Below, piece after piece: positions 36,549 to 44,790 of a DNA stretch of 45,489 nucleotides. A program made the translations under genes and the position numbers. The notes beneath the pieces are model-generated. The model saw only the letters and a program-made list of their open reading frames with translations. It searched no databases and had not been told where the DNA came from. Source of the DNA: Lingula anatina (lineage: Eukaryota; Brachiopoda; Lingulata; Lingulida; Lingulidae); the NCBI RefSeq assembly GCF_001039355.2, contig NW_019773806.1, forward strand, positions 1 through 45,489, in the 5' to 3' direction. The number at the start of each line of letters is the position of its first letter. Position 1 is the stretch's first letter.

Positions 36549-37718
36549 TGGCCCATTTTAATCCGGCAAAATGTCGCTTTTACTATTCATGATTTCCTTT
36601 GCACTTTCGTCTTTTTAAATGTGTTTCAATATCGCAGTTTCTTTCTTCGCTTCAAGATTCACACCCCGATGAGGAAGAAGGCATTGTCAATAGAACCGCT
36701 TGCGTGAACAAAACCGGAAACTGTTGTGCAAAGTCATACGACATTCAAATCAAGAACTGTTCCGCGTTCATGGTCTATAGGCTGCCATCAGTGTCAGAAT
36801 GTCCAGAACGCTACTGCATAGGTAAGTTATGAGATTGTCAAAGTGTGAGTGATTTAATCATTTGTGTCAAACATGTGACGAAATAGAATGAATGTTCCTG
36901 GTACAATATTTAACACATTAGAATTGCGTTATTTGTGCAAGCCAACAGCATTTGAAATTGGAGGGTTTTGATGACTAAGACAGAGACAAGAATAAATGTG
37001 TGCATAAATAAAAACTCATTTTCTGAGACTTAATTCAAAGTCAAGTTGTACAATGTAAGACAAAGTCACTGTTTGTACAAATGTTCTAGGTGACAAGGTC
37101 CTTTGCCCATCAGGCCACACGTCTGAAACTGGATTTCAACCGGGGTGTACAGGTGAGAAGCATGCAAATTTCACCTTCGGCCTTGACGCTAGTAAATAAT
37201 CCANTCAAAGTTTTTGCCACCCATTCCTGTTGGTCAAGAAGTGCAAGAACAGACTACGAATATATACGAATCTGTTAAGAACTTTTCGAACTTATTACGA
37301 TTCAACCACGAATCGTGAAATTTGTCAATTCATGGCCATTCGTGGGATTCGTAGTCTGTGTGAAATAGGGGCATAAAGGAATTCAATCTTATAGGATTCC
37401 TGTTCTATAGGGCCCTTTAGGAATTTGGAGCAATTTCCCAAAAGACGTCCTAGATGATTATAAAGGAAATGTTCGTAAAAGTATATCATTAATAGATACA
37501 TATTTAAAAGATACAAGGGATCGCTTCCTGATAATCAGGGTATACTTGACTTTTCCCAAGTGACACAGCTATTACAGAAACAACATGTAGCTACTCCAAA
37601 GTCAATCTCTTACTTATTACAATAAGTGAGTCTCAATGCAGAGTAATTTACCTGTAATCCAGGGGAGAATGAGGATAAACGCCAAATAGGTGTGTCCTCT
37701 CTTCAACTTGAAGAACAT
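23172..37718 (-). CDS. VWDE-like type I membrane protein (SMB, D8C, VWD, EGF, TM)
   Basis: 22 coding exons, high to low: 37652-37718, 34940-35074, 34284-34484, 33910-34074, 33579-33641, 33017-33288, 32783-32881, 31452-31841, 31045-31130, 30561-30624, 30078-30293, 29222-29439, 27994-28288, 27443-27592, 26931-27126, 26614-26804, 25995-26258, 25595-25705, 25006-25116, 24441-24555, 23963-24119, 23172-23451. They sum to 3846 nt with every phase matching: 1281 residues. Domains: signal peptide (1 to about 22); somatomedin-B-like with ten Cys (23-67); uromodulin-type D8C over two exons (68-189; CDNHLNNSWYRF, IVHGNCGTERPIWLNG); linker (190-464); VWD (465-658; NDPHMRTFDGK to TVGLCGTLNHDKSDDF); a CRRRR site (726-730) like a furin target; EGF-like (about 856-890); three Cys-rich repeats (1025-1136); membrane span (about 1153-1178); cytoplasmic tail with PPDY (1269-1272). 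The family resembles von Willebrand factor D and EGF domain proteins; its function in molluscs is not known to me. Weakest splice sites: donor GTGATG at 26613 and acceptor of exon 3. Confidence 0.85.
26899..26930. repeat. (CA)n microsatellite forming a splice donor
   Basis: About 16 CA units on the plus strand. On the minus strand the coding exon 26931-27126 ends at base 26931 and the first GT of the repeat is the intron donor. The phase-1 join to the exon at 26804 restores the EGF Cys codon. Confidence 0.8.
28324..28955 (-). mobile_element. DNA element with about 80-bp inverted arms and a RecQ-helicase fragment
   Basis: Left arm 28327-28406 and right arm 28871-28953 are inverted copies: CACCCTGAGCTTCA, ACCTCTTCACTATAGCC and CATCGTGTCAAGTTACCTC in the left, their complements in the right. 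Between them, minus strand 28497-28748 encodes 83 residues with RecQ-type motif 0 (ELKPEQFEAL) and a Walker A motif (VLPTGYGKSLIFSL). The open frame ends inside the element, so the rest of a helicase has been lost. The outer CAGGGCTCCG end is hAT-like in appearance. The element sits in the intron between VWDE-like exons 29222-29439 and 27994-28288, transcribed in the same direction as the helicase fragment. Confidence 0.7.
28948..29082. repeat. Inverted repeat (hairpin) at the right end of the RecQ element
   Basis: GGCTCCGTTAACTTGAAAGC plus ATCGCGAATTGCGA on the left pairs with TCGCAATTCGCGAT plus GCTTTCGAGTTACGGAGCC on the right, with a loop of about 65 bp. It overlaps the GGGCTCCG terminus of the helicase element and may be a nested or second terminus of the same family. 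Confidence 0.75.
29095..29131. repeat. (GT)n microsatellite
   Basis: About 18 GT units in an intron of the VWDE-like gene, just right of the hairpin. Confidence 0.95.
29651..29987 (+). mobile_element. TTAA-target MITE, copy D (337 bp)
   Basis: TTAA at 29647-29650 and 29988-29991. Same length as copy A and nearly identical in sequence, with ends AGGGATAATAACTCTTCGT and CATATGAAGAGTTATTATCCCT (right end slightly diverged). It lies in an intron of the VWDE-like gene. Confidence 0.92.
32064..32174. mobile_element. Short MITE (about 110 bp)
   Basis: Inverted ends TCCCAGCAAACACGTCA and TGACGTGTTGCTGGGA (one base difference in length) enclose a short core with further partial inverted symmetry (CCAAGTGG, CCACGTGATC). 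Intronic in the VWDE-like gene. Superfamily not assigned. Confidence 0.7.
32385..32651 (+). repeat. Direct duplication of 123 bp across an N
   Basis: 32385-32507 and 32529-32651 are identical by eye (CTAGACAAATTG to CCTCTGACTCTTA), separated by 20 bp and the N at 32528. This has the form of two overlapping contig ends joined without merging. Confidence 0.9.
33528..35160 (-). repeat. Left arm of a 1.63-kb near-perfect palindrome
   Basis: Every position x checked matches the complement of position 70731 minus x in the right arm (35571-37203), including the AAAT microsatellite at about 34185-34212. This arm carries four exons of the VWDE-like gene in their functional orientation (33579-33641, 33910-34074, 34284-34484, 34940-35074). 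Exon phases connect leftwards to the remaining gene, so this is the native copy. Confidence 0.95.
35151..35580. mobile_element. Foldback element at the palindrome centre
   Basis: Outer ends CCCTAATGCC/GGCATTAGGG begin long inverted arms (CTATTTCACACAGACCACG, AATCCCACGAATCGCC). The interior diverges between halves, which are rich in CGAATC/GATTCG and CACGAATTC motifs. The first mismatches between arms are at 35161 and 35198. A third, partial copy follows the N at 37204. The element therefore has its own terminal inverted repeats, independent of the larger palindrome. Open frames across it are not considered genes. Confidence 0.7.
35571..37203 (+). repeat. Right arm of the palindrome, with inverted copies of four exons
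   Basis: Mirror image of 33528-35160. It carries exact plus-strand copies of the SMB exon (35657-35791), both D8C exons (36247-36447 and 36657-36821) and the linker exon (37090-37152), with splice sites intact. Within the minus-strand gene these would be antisense, inside the first coding intron. No signal-peptide exon or downstream VWD exons accompany them on the plus strand. The arm ends at the base before the N at 37204. An assembly fold-back is the simplest explanation. Confidence 0.93.
37205..37373. mobile_element. Partial foldback element (third copy) after the N
   Basis: Shares ACGATTCAACCACGAATC, AAATTTGTCAATTCATGG and CTGTGTGAAATAGGGGCAT with the right half of the element at the palindrome centre, but with clear divergence. 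Flank beyond GGGGCAT differs, so the right terminus lies at about 37372. The left half is cut by the N. Confidence 0.75.
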
Positions 37719-37741
37719 GTCTGTGACTTTGAACACTGAGT
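37652..37741 (-). CDS. Signal-peptide exon of the VWDE-like gene
   Basis: Acceptor TCTTTTCAG, 23 nt of 5' UTR, ATG at 37716-37718, then 22 codons and one base before donor GTAAATTAC. The peptide starts MFFKLKRG and continues with hydrophobic AFILILPW, a classic signal sequence. Its phase 1 end joins the G of the next exon to AG, giving EIDGFC, which makes the link to the SMB exon coherent although the two are separated by the palindrome. Confidence 0.75.
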
Positions 37742-38208
37742 CTGAAAAGATTATAAGACAAATGTTTATCTTATTACATTTGGTTAAGCAAAAGCTTAGT
37801 CCTGTTTATAAATATTATATAATTAAAAATTAAACCCACTTAGTTTACTAAATCTAATCTCAAACCAAATAAACGAAATGAAAGTTTAAAAAGACATAAA
37901 ATACACCACAAAATTTTGAATTCATTTTAAACTATCGTAACTGTCTGGATTTTATGCATAGAAGAGTTTACGGATCATATGGCCGCTACATCAATTACAA
38001 CTGCTGAAAGGATAAGCCTTTTAACAGATTGTCTTAAATGTTCTGTATCGATGATACAGAAAGGAAAATAATATTACTGATAAGGAAAATAACATTACTG
38101 TTGATAACTGTGTAAATGGAATAAAGAATCCTTGAATATAATGTTACAGTCCCTTCTCGCCTTTTCTGATCATCTCTTTTCCATAGAGAAGACATTAGGG
38201 GTTCTTAC

Positions 38209-38330
38209 CTGTGAAACTCGGTGAACCTTTGGTGAATTACTGTTCACTCTAAAGAAATCACCCGAGAAGTTATGCAAATAATGGACGACGTTTTTACCTG
38301 TCTAGACTGCATTCAAACTTTACAATAAAG
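38209..38330 (-). other. Possible 5' non-coding exon of the VWDE-like gene
   Basis: Because the signal-peptide exon begins with an acceptor, an upstream non-coding exon is required. A good donor (TTCACAG followed by GTAAGAAC, minus strand) lies at 38201-38209. The upper boundary given is arbitrary, since no promoter element was found. Confidence 0.3.
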
Positions 38331-39449
38331 AAATCAGCTGACATATGGCCGTAACGAAGAAATACTCGCGCAACGCTGTCGAACTCATGTGATTGGAACC
38401 TTTGTATTGATTTTTGTACTAACTGGAGCACAGGCATGGTATCTTATCAAAAGGGAAGTTTATTTAAACCAATTACAGGTGGTTGTAAACTTGGCTAGCC
38501 TGTGGAATTAAAAGACACCTTTGTCACCTTATCTCATTTTTCCCCCTGACGACGGCAAAAACAATTGCAGCGGTTGGTCGAGCACCCCAGGAACCTGTCT
38601 GTGAGCGGGCACGTTACAGCTGGGAATTAAGAAGGGGCTTTTAATTTATATTAGCCTGTGTTGATTACGAATGTGCCACTGTCGGAGTAACCGATTTAGT
38701 GACAGGGGCATTCATCAGTTTCTCTTACGGGATGTATATTATATTTTTTATTTTAAAATGTTTTTAAAATACAATGCAGTATTTCATATCAATGGGGTAA
38801 CTTGTGTCATATTCTGGATATGACATGTGCGTATTCCTACTTTTATTTAACATCCCAAGCCTTTGCATTGATAGTGCTATTGAAAGTGTATACCAATTTA
38901 TATGTGGTATGAATAAAGTTATACCAGCTACAACAACAAAAAGGTCTCTACGTTTCACTTCACATAATAGGTAGTAATAGATAGTAGTAATTGGGTAACA
39001 GACTACGGTTCCTGGCGGACTACAGGATAATTGGACATGAACTACCATCTATTGAGAGAATCAGAATAGAGAAGATGAGGGCACACACGGCCAGTGACTT
39101 TTAAAATCCTTAATTAAGATTGTTTACTTTCTACCAAGCAACAAGACAGTTTTGAATTTTGAAGGCAGTAAGCAGTTCCTAAAAAATCGTGACGTCAATG
39201 CTTGAACGTAGCTGTTCATTGACATTCAGACCCTATTACCATTAACACCATCGGTCTTCTCAGATCGACCCAACATTGCGGGGACGCTCGATAGGTGCAA
39301 TTAGCTTAACTGAACGAACGTCTCCTCCATTTATAAGAAACAATAATAAAATTTGAGTATACCATGTTGTTTACTTTCGAAAAATACGCAAGATCTATTA
39401 TTAGCCACCCAAAAAACATTAACCCGTCAGTTATTTTTTTGCTAAGTCG
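38331..39449. other. Gene-free stretch upstream of the VWDE-like gene
   Basis: No coding or RNA gene recognised. It presumably includes the promoter of the minus-strand gene, but no convincing TATA or initiator could be assigned. Confidence 0.4.
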
Positions 39450-39964
39450 CCAACGAAGCAACTCCTTTGAACAAAGACAATTTGGCAGAAAATAATATGA
39501 ACGAAGTCTTCTTGAGATTTAACCAATGGGTTATAGGAGATTTTTATTTTATTAAACACACTTTCATATAACACGCCCCATATTTTGATAGTGTTCTCCA
39601 CTCATAATACTAAGAGCAACAGCTCTATGTGTTTGAAAAATCTGCTTTCTCTACGCACACACAATTCAGCTAAATAGTAGCGTGATACTTGTAACATGGC
39701 CTGCTAACCTACAGGTACCCCGGTAACTCCATCCTTGCGCTGACATCATGACTATATCCGGAAAGCTGCATTTAAAATGCACTTGTACATGTGCAAAGAG
39801 TGGTAAACAATGTCGTTGTCAACCAGGGAGCAGACAAAATTACCTCACTTACACGCAAATCACCTACTTAAATTGCTCTGTTGGTAAGTGTTACTTACAG
39901 TTGATGTCAAATTTAGTGGTACAGTAAGGAAGAGCATTGTTTAGAAGTGGATGATAAGTACTTG
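39450..39964. repeat. Segmental duplicate R, copy 1 (direct copy at 44286-44790)
   Basis: About 510 bp matching 44286-44790 in direct orientation. The best conserved part is about 39825-39960: GGGAGCAGACAAAATTACCT, CACTTACACGCAAATCACC, and GTAAGTGTTACTTAC, a small palindrome. Earlier blocks (GCAACTC, ATAATATGAACG, CACTTTCATA, CGCACACAC) are more diverged. No coding frame is conserved. Its right edge abuts the inverted L duplicate at 39967. Confidence 0.8.
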
Positions 39965-39966
39965 AG

Positions 39967-41018
39967 GACTGTTTTGTCGCCATTCGCTATTCACTTGTAT
40001 TGAGACAAGTAAGGCCTGTTTTCGTTATACAGTATACATCAGTCCTGTTAGTTTGCAGACTTTCAATGAAATGGTTTTTTTCTCGAAATGCAGATATACA
40101 AAAAAAAGGTCCATTTGAAAAAAAAAAGGTCCATTTAAGCAATTATGACGAAGTCGACAGCGACGACAGACGCAGGTGGTGACTACATGTATATAAGACT
40201 TCTTTTAATTTGTTGACTAAGGGTCGAGAAGCCATTCAATACAGAGACATTTACCAGTAGAAGCAATAAGATAGAAAAGGAACCAAATATGCCTGTATGT
40301 CTCTGTTAAAATCGACTCAAACATGCTGCCAGACTTGCTGTGGCTGATCTCCTAAATTTTGTGATATATGATGCCATGTTATGGGCCTTTTTCATACATA
40401 TGCGTACACGATTTGATCGACATAGGCATTTTCCATTAACAGGGGGAATCTATAATAATAATCATCTTTATTGGAGAATCGCAACCCGAAGGTTGAAGTT
40501 ATACAATTATGTTATACAATTATATATTAATATTAAAGTCAAGGAAGCCTGGTCATTTTTGCACTGGTGCACTCCGTAGACTGTCTCACCTCCCTGGGGA
40601 GCATACAGCTCGGCTGCCATATTAGGCGCTCATAGCTAATATATCATTTCTGCACTGCCTGACCAGGCCCCTGCTTCAACCCCTTAGTGCTGAGTGCCAA
40701 GCGGGGAGACAGCAGGTACCGTTTATAAAGGACTGGTATGTCCCCGGACGGGTTTTGAACCCACGTCCTCCCGCTCCGGAGGCGGACACTCTAACCACAA
40801 GGCCATCTCTTTCTATCAATATAGACTTAACGGAAAAGAATAGTTTATGCGAGAATTCAGCAATACATTTGGAATCGAGATAGGCATGTGTGCACTCCTT
40901 TACGAAAACAATACTATACGGGTAAATATATATCTATATAATGAACGGAATAACGTTAGCGAGTTTTCCTGTGGAGTACGGTGTACTACGGTAGAAAATT
41001 AGCTTCTTAGTTGTAATG
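39967..41018. repeat. Segmental duplicate L, inverted copy
   Basis: Reverse-complement match to 8954-9733, with a SINE inserted at 40452-40806. Divergence is moderate with many small indels, so the duplication is older than the palindrome. No gene recognised. Confidence 0.8.
40452..40806 (-). mobile_element. tRNA-derived SINE
   Basis: On the minus strand the head (about 40806 to 40745) has a tRNA-like pol III promoter: box A TGGCCTTGTGGTTAGAG and box B GGGTTCAAAACCC, with a CCTCCGGAGCGGGAGG stem region between. A unique body of about 230 bp follows (including GACCAGGC/GCCTGGTCAGGCAGTGC), ending in the tail CCAATAAAGATGATTATT. The corresponding site in the L duplicate at about 9172-9192 is empty, with ATCT at the junctions on both sides. 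It is a SINE, not a functional tRNA gene. Confidence 0.85.
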
Positions 41019-41745
41019 AAAAAAAAAAAAACATTTTGAAGTTCACAGATTATGTATTTGAAAAAAATCCTAGAACTTGAAAACTTATAAACTTGAAAAC
41101 TGCTGAAAACTTATGAAAACTAGTGGAAACTGATATAAAAGTAAAACAATATGGTCCGAGGAGATCGTGACGCTGAACTGAATTAATATACGGCAACAGG
41201 GCGGGAGTTCGAACATACAGATAGGACAAATCATGTGACACATATGAACACATCTTCTGAACTCTGACCCAGCAACGTGCTGTAGCTACATGGCTTCCCA
41301 AAAATAACAATGTTTCCATAAATATTTATTCTTTTAACGTAAATCATTTTAGTGGCATTTTAAATAACAAATTGAATTGACAAGCATTAATTACCTTACA
41401 TCATAGATACCATTCACGTCATCACTAACGATCTGATATACCATAGATATCTTTTCCCTAAACCGTAGTTGTAAACGTATATAAAGTATAATAAACCGAA
41501 AATATAATTAATAAGCCATATACCGTATGATATCACTGATACACAATCCTATGACCGCATTATCTCTAAATAGCACAGAAATACCCAAAATTAATGCTTT
41601 TTAAATTTTACGGCATTCTTGATGCAAACATTCACCCTTTGATCATATGTTCCTACATTACCTTCTAAAGGTAAAACGCCACAACTACTTACTGCACTAT
41701 TACATCATTAATACACATCTGAAAAATTTCTAAATGCATTATATG

Positions 41746-41794
<49 letters not shown>

Positions 41795-41996
41795 AAAAAA
41801 CAGCAAACATGGATAACCAATTTAGCATATAGGGCCTACAGCGTGTCCGTACGACCTATAGCAATAAAAGTGTGAAAATGTTCATGTAAAACATCCATAT
41901 AGCACAATCCTGAAATGATGCTTTGTAACAGCTGCATTCCATAACTTTTATACCATCATACTTAAATTTATTATTCATGCAAGTGCTATATTTAAT
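41019..41996. other. Gene-free stretch with (TA)n microsatellite
   Basis: A TA run lies at about 41748-41790. No coding or repeat family recognised otherwise. Confidence 0.5.
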
Positions 41997-42495
41997 TTGC
42001 AATATACCGTGTAGTGCGTGGTTTGAGCTTAGAAATACTGTAGTTGCAATTAAAAACATAGTGCTTGTATACATAGAAGATTACATAAAAGATTTTTAGT
42101 TTAAGTTTTTCATAACGTCAACCTTCATCTTGTTACCATAGCCATCATGCTGTTATACGTTTTTAAGCTAATTCTGCTAACATCTATTGTCGTGTATATT
42201 CTGGGAACGAGTCAGAAATAGACTCCACAATTGTCGATAAAATATATAAAATGTACTCCGTAAGGTTTTATTGACCTGTATATTCTAGCATTTTACTGCA
42301 TTAAATGGTTTCTAGTTTCTTAAGTAGCATTACAAAAAATGTGAAGTGCAGTTTTACCTGTATGTTGCTGACTTTTATCGTACATGTCCATGAAAACCAC
42401 GGTGTGATATGAGACGGAACACCTGTTAGGAGTTTATTTCAATGCTGCTACAGAGCATCCGCAATCTTAACTGAAAAGTTATGTATGTATTGTTT

Positions 42496-43536
42496 TCATT
42501 TTTGAAACCCCAGCAAACGTTTTAATCTTTGTCTGAATAATGAACCGCAAAGCCCGTAAAAGAAAAAATTAACTGACGAGTTCAGACTTGCTAGAAAAAA
42601 ACCCGTGGGTGTTGTCCAGCTTTCAATGACTGCAATGATCTCCAACTGTCCGGCCATATTATCCACGAAAGCCAAAACGAGGAATGTAAGAGTAACAGGT
42701 AACACAGTTAATATATAAAATGTCATCAGTAACATTACCGTTTTCATTATCTGTATGGAATTATAACTGTTCGTATTGTTCATTGCTAGTCGAATTTCAG
42801 CTTGCCTCCTCAAGGACTGAATAAGTTTCGCGTATAGAAAAAGCATGAACCCATTTGGTAAAATGTTGAAAATGAGAGGAAGCACCTTGCGGTAAACAAG
42901 TTCATGGCTGTTGGTCCATTCCTTTAAACGAACATCCAGACAGAAGTCACCCGAGTTGTATCCACAAGGAAGAAATCCAACAATTTCAGTGTCAAAAAAC
43001 TTCGGAAATTGATACATTGTGATCATTGTTAATAACACAAGCGTCCTCCACCGCCATTGTGATACCTTTCGAAACTCAATGCTTTTCACAGGTCTGTCAA
43101 TTGCGAGATAACGGTCGAATGCTACAAAAACTAGCAGAAAAACGGAAGAAAGTCTTGCAATCAGCATGATTGGCCAAATATAAACGGTGATCGGCTGCAT
43201 TGCGACAAAGTACCAGTCAATCCACCCTGAATAGACATGCAAAGCAGGTAAATGAACGATAAATATCGCCGTGATTAAATATATATTATCCGTGATTGCT
43301 ATCCAGGACAGTAAATAATTAGTCGATTCATTTGCTCTATCCTTGTAGAATACAATGAAAGACAGGGTGTTGCAAATTATTCCAATCAGACCAACGGCCA
43401 ATGACACGAATCCTAGAACAACGACGGTGTACAAGTTTAAGGCCGTTCGATGAATGGCGGTGCCATTGACCAGCGTACTGTTCAATGTATTTGCTGAGAA
43501 ATTCAATTCGTCCTTATCGTCAAAGAAAGTTGCCAT
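42496..43536 (-). CDS. Class A (rhodopsin-like) GPCR, copy 2
   Basis: Intronless, 346 residues, the same length as the paralogue at 10738-11778 and close to identical through TM1-TM5. An in-frame ATG 17 codons upstream (43587) exists, but MATF at 43536 aligns with the start of copy 1 and is preferred. It has N-glycosylation sequons in the N-terminus, DRY at 141-143, no Cys at the top of TM3, two Cys in loop 2, and SSVNFFFYGLCGSLF in TM7. Differences from copy 1 cluster in the N-terminus and in the third intracellular loop (NNTNSYNSIQIMKT here, NNSENDDFRQIIKT there), where G-protein choice is often set; TM6 also differs by several conservative changes. An open frame in both copies suggests both are functional. 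Ligand unknown. Confidence 0.88.
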   Translation of the reverse strand: MATFFDDKDELNFSANTLNSTLVNGTAIHRTALNLYTVVVLGFVSLAVGLIGIICNTLSFIVFYKDRANESTNYLLSWIAITDNIYLITAIFIVHLPALHVYSGWIDWYFVAMQPITVYIWPIMLIARLSSVFLLVFVAFDRYLAIDRPVKSIEFRKVSQWRWRTLVLLTMITMYQFPKFFDTEIVGFLPCGYNSGDFCLDVRLKEWTNSHELVYRKVLPLIFNILPNGFMLFLYAKLIQSLRRQAEIRLAMNNTNSYNSIQIMKTVMLLMTFYILTVLPVTLTFLVLAFVDNMAGQLEIIAVIESWTTPTGFFLASLNSSVNFFFYGLCGSLFRQRLKRLLGFQK

Positions 43537-43609
43537 TATGTTTCGATAAGAAACAATAACGCTAATAAAACAAACCTGTCTTAACAATAACTGTACTTAT
43601 GAAGCTGAG

Positions 43610-43650
43610 TCTTTATATCTTGCGATTTGTCCACCTTCTTAACCAATCAG
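43610..43650 (-). promoter_or_regulatory. Core promoter of GPCR copy 2
   Basis: TATAAA (minus strand, 43612-43617) lies about 75 bp before the preferred ATG, and GATTGGTT (about 43641-43648) upstream of it, in the same arrangement as in copy 1. Confidence 0.5.
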
Positions 43651-43706
43651 AGATCAGAATAACAGATAATTGATTGTCACTGTTACTAGGAATCCGCCTT
43701 GCAACA

Positions 43707-44285
43707 GAACAAGGTACAGTTCATTGGTAAAAGAGACTTACCGGTCGCAAGCATTCGAAAACATGTCGCTGGAAGGTTGCAAGCGACCACAATAAATAAA
43801 CGTAAGGTGGTGGCCTATTTGGGCGTACCCTTGTCTTGCATGCTTTCTAAATATCATAATCGTAAATTATACTATTTTAGAAAAAGAAAACATAATTGTA
43901 TTTGTTGACAAGATTTTACACTAACAGAGTAATGTGATAATTTTTAATGCTATGTTAATTTCTGTAATTATTTTGTAAAACTCATTGGTAGGTCTAAATA
44001 TGCTGATATGTTTCATCACTGTATGTCTTTTAAAATTTGGAAAGTCATATTATTTGAGGTAACAATGAAACAAATAGACTAATGCAGAGAAAACGGAGAA
44101 TAAAAATATTTTAATGACTCTTAGACATTTTTAACGATCTGTCACATTATTTGTAGACAATTTCAAAATATCATTTTTCTGAAAAGTTAAGGTCGACTTT
44201 CACATTCCAATAACAGAAAACAATATTACAAATGGGAATTATATATTCCTGATTAAATTATTTTTATTTTCCCTTTTCTCTGCAG
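43707..44285. other. Gene-free stretch
   Basis: No recognised gene or repeat; lies upstream of GPCR copy 2 beyond the shared promoter. Confidence 0.4.
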
Positions 44286-44790
44286 TCGGTGGAGCAACTC
44301 GTTTGAAGAAAGACAAGACAATATAATGAACGGAGTTTGCCAGAGATTTAACCGAGGAGAATGGGGGATGTAACTCCTTGCAATTGATTTAACGCACTTT
44401 CATAAAGCACGCCCCGTATTTTTAATAACATTCGCTACTCAGAATACCGAGAGAAACAGCTTTATGTGATTGTAAGATCTGTTTGCTCTTCGCACACACG
44501 TTTCAGCTGATGATGTGCTTCACGCTACTTGTAATATAGCCTGCAAACCTTACTCCCTTTGTGCATTGACATCACGACTATATCCGGAAAGGTGCATTTA
44601 GCATGTACTTGTATGCGCAAAGAGTGGTAAACTGTGGCATTATCAACTTGGGAGCAGACAAAATTACCTCACTTACACGCAAATCACCTACTTAAAGTGC
44701 TCTCCGTTGGTAAGTGTTACTTACAGTTGACGTCAAATTAAGTGGTACAGTAAGGAAGAGCATTGTTTAGAAGTGGATGATCAGTACTTG
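44286..44790. repeat. Segmental duplicate R, copy 2
   Basis: Direct copy of 39450-39964, carrying the same GTAAGTGTTACTTAC palindrome near 44711-44725. It lies 0.75-1.25 kb upstream of GPCR copy 2. The following 44791-45349 shows nothing recognisable apart from a short AT run near 45255. Confidence 0.8.

Larger units (their letters stand above)
41997..43706. repeat. Segmental duplicate containing GPCR copy 2
   Basis: Direct-orientation counterpart of 9784-11945; shares 3' flank, coding region and about 170 bp of promoter. Confidence 0.85.

Noticed and set aside
35632-36832. A second, plus-strand VWDE-like gene
   Set aside because: Only an exact mirror copy of four exons, without signal peptide or downstream exons; most likely an assembly artefact.
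40740-40806. A tRNA gene
   Set aside because: The A and B boxes are present, but the sequence continues into a SINE body and tail and the cloverleaf is incomplete.
43537-43587. N-terminal extension of GPCR copy 2 from an upstream ATG
   Set aside because: The paralogue starts at the equivalent of 43536; the extension has no counterpart and lies close to the TATA box.
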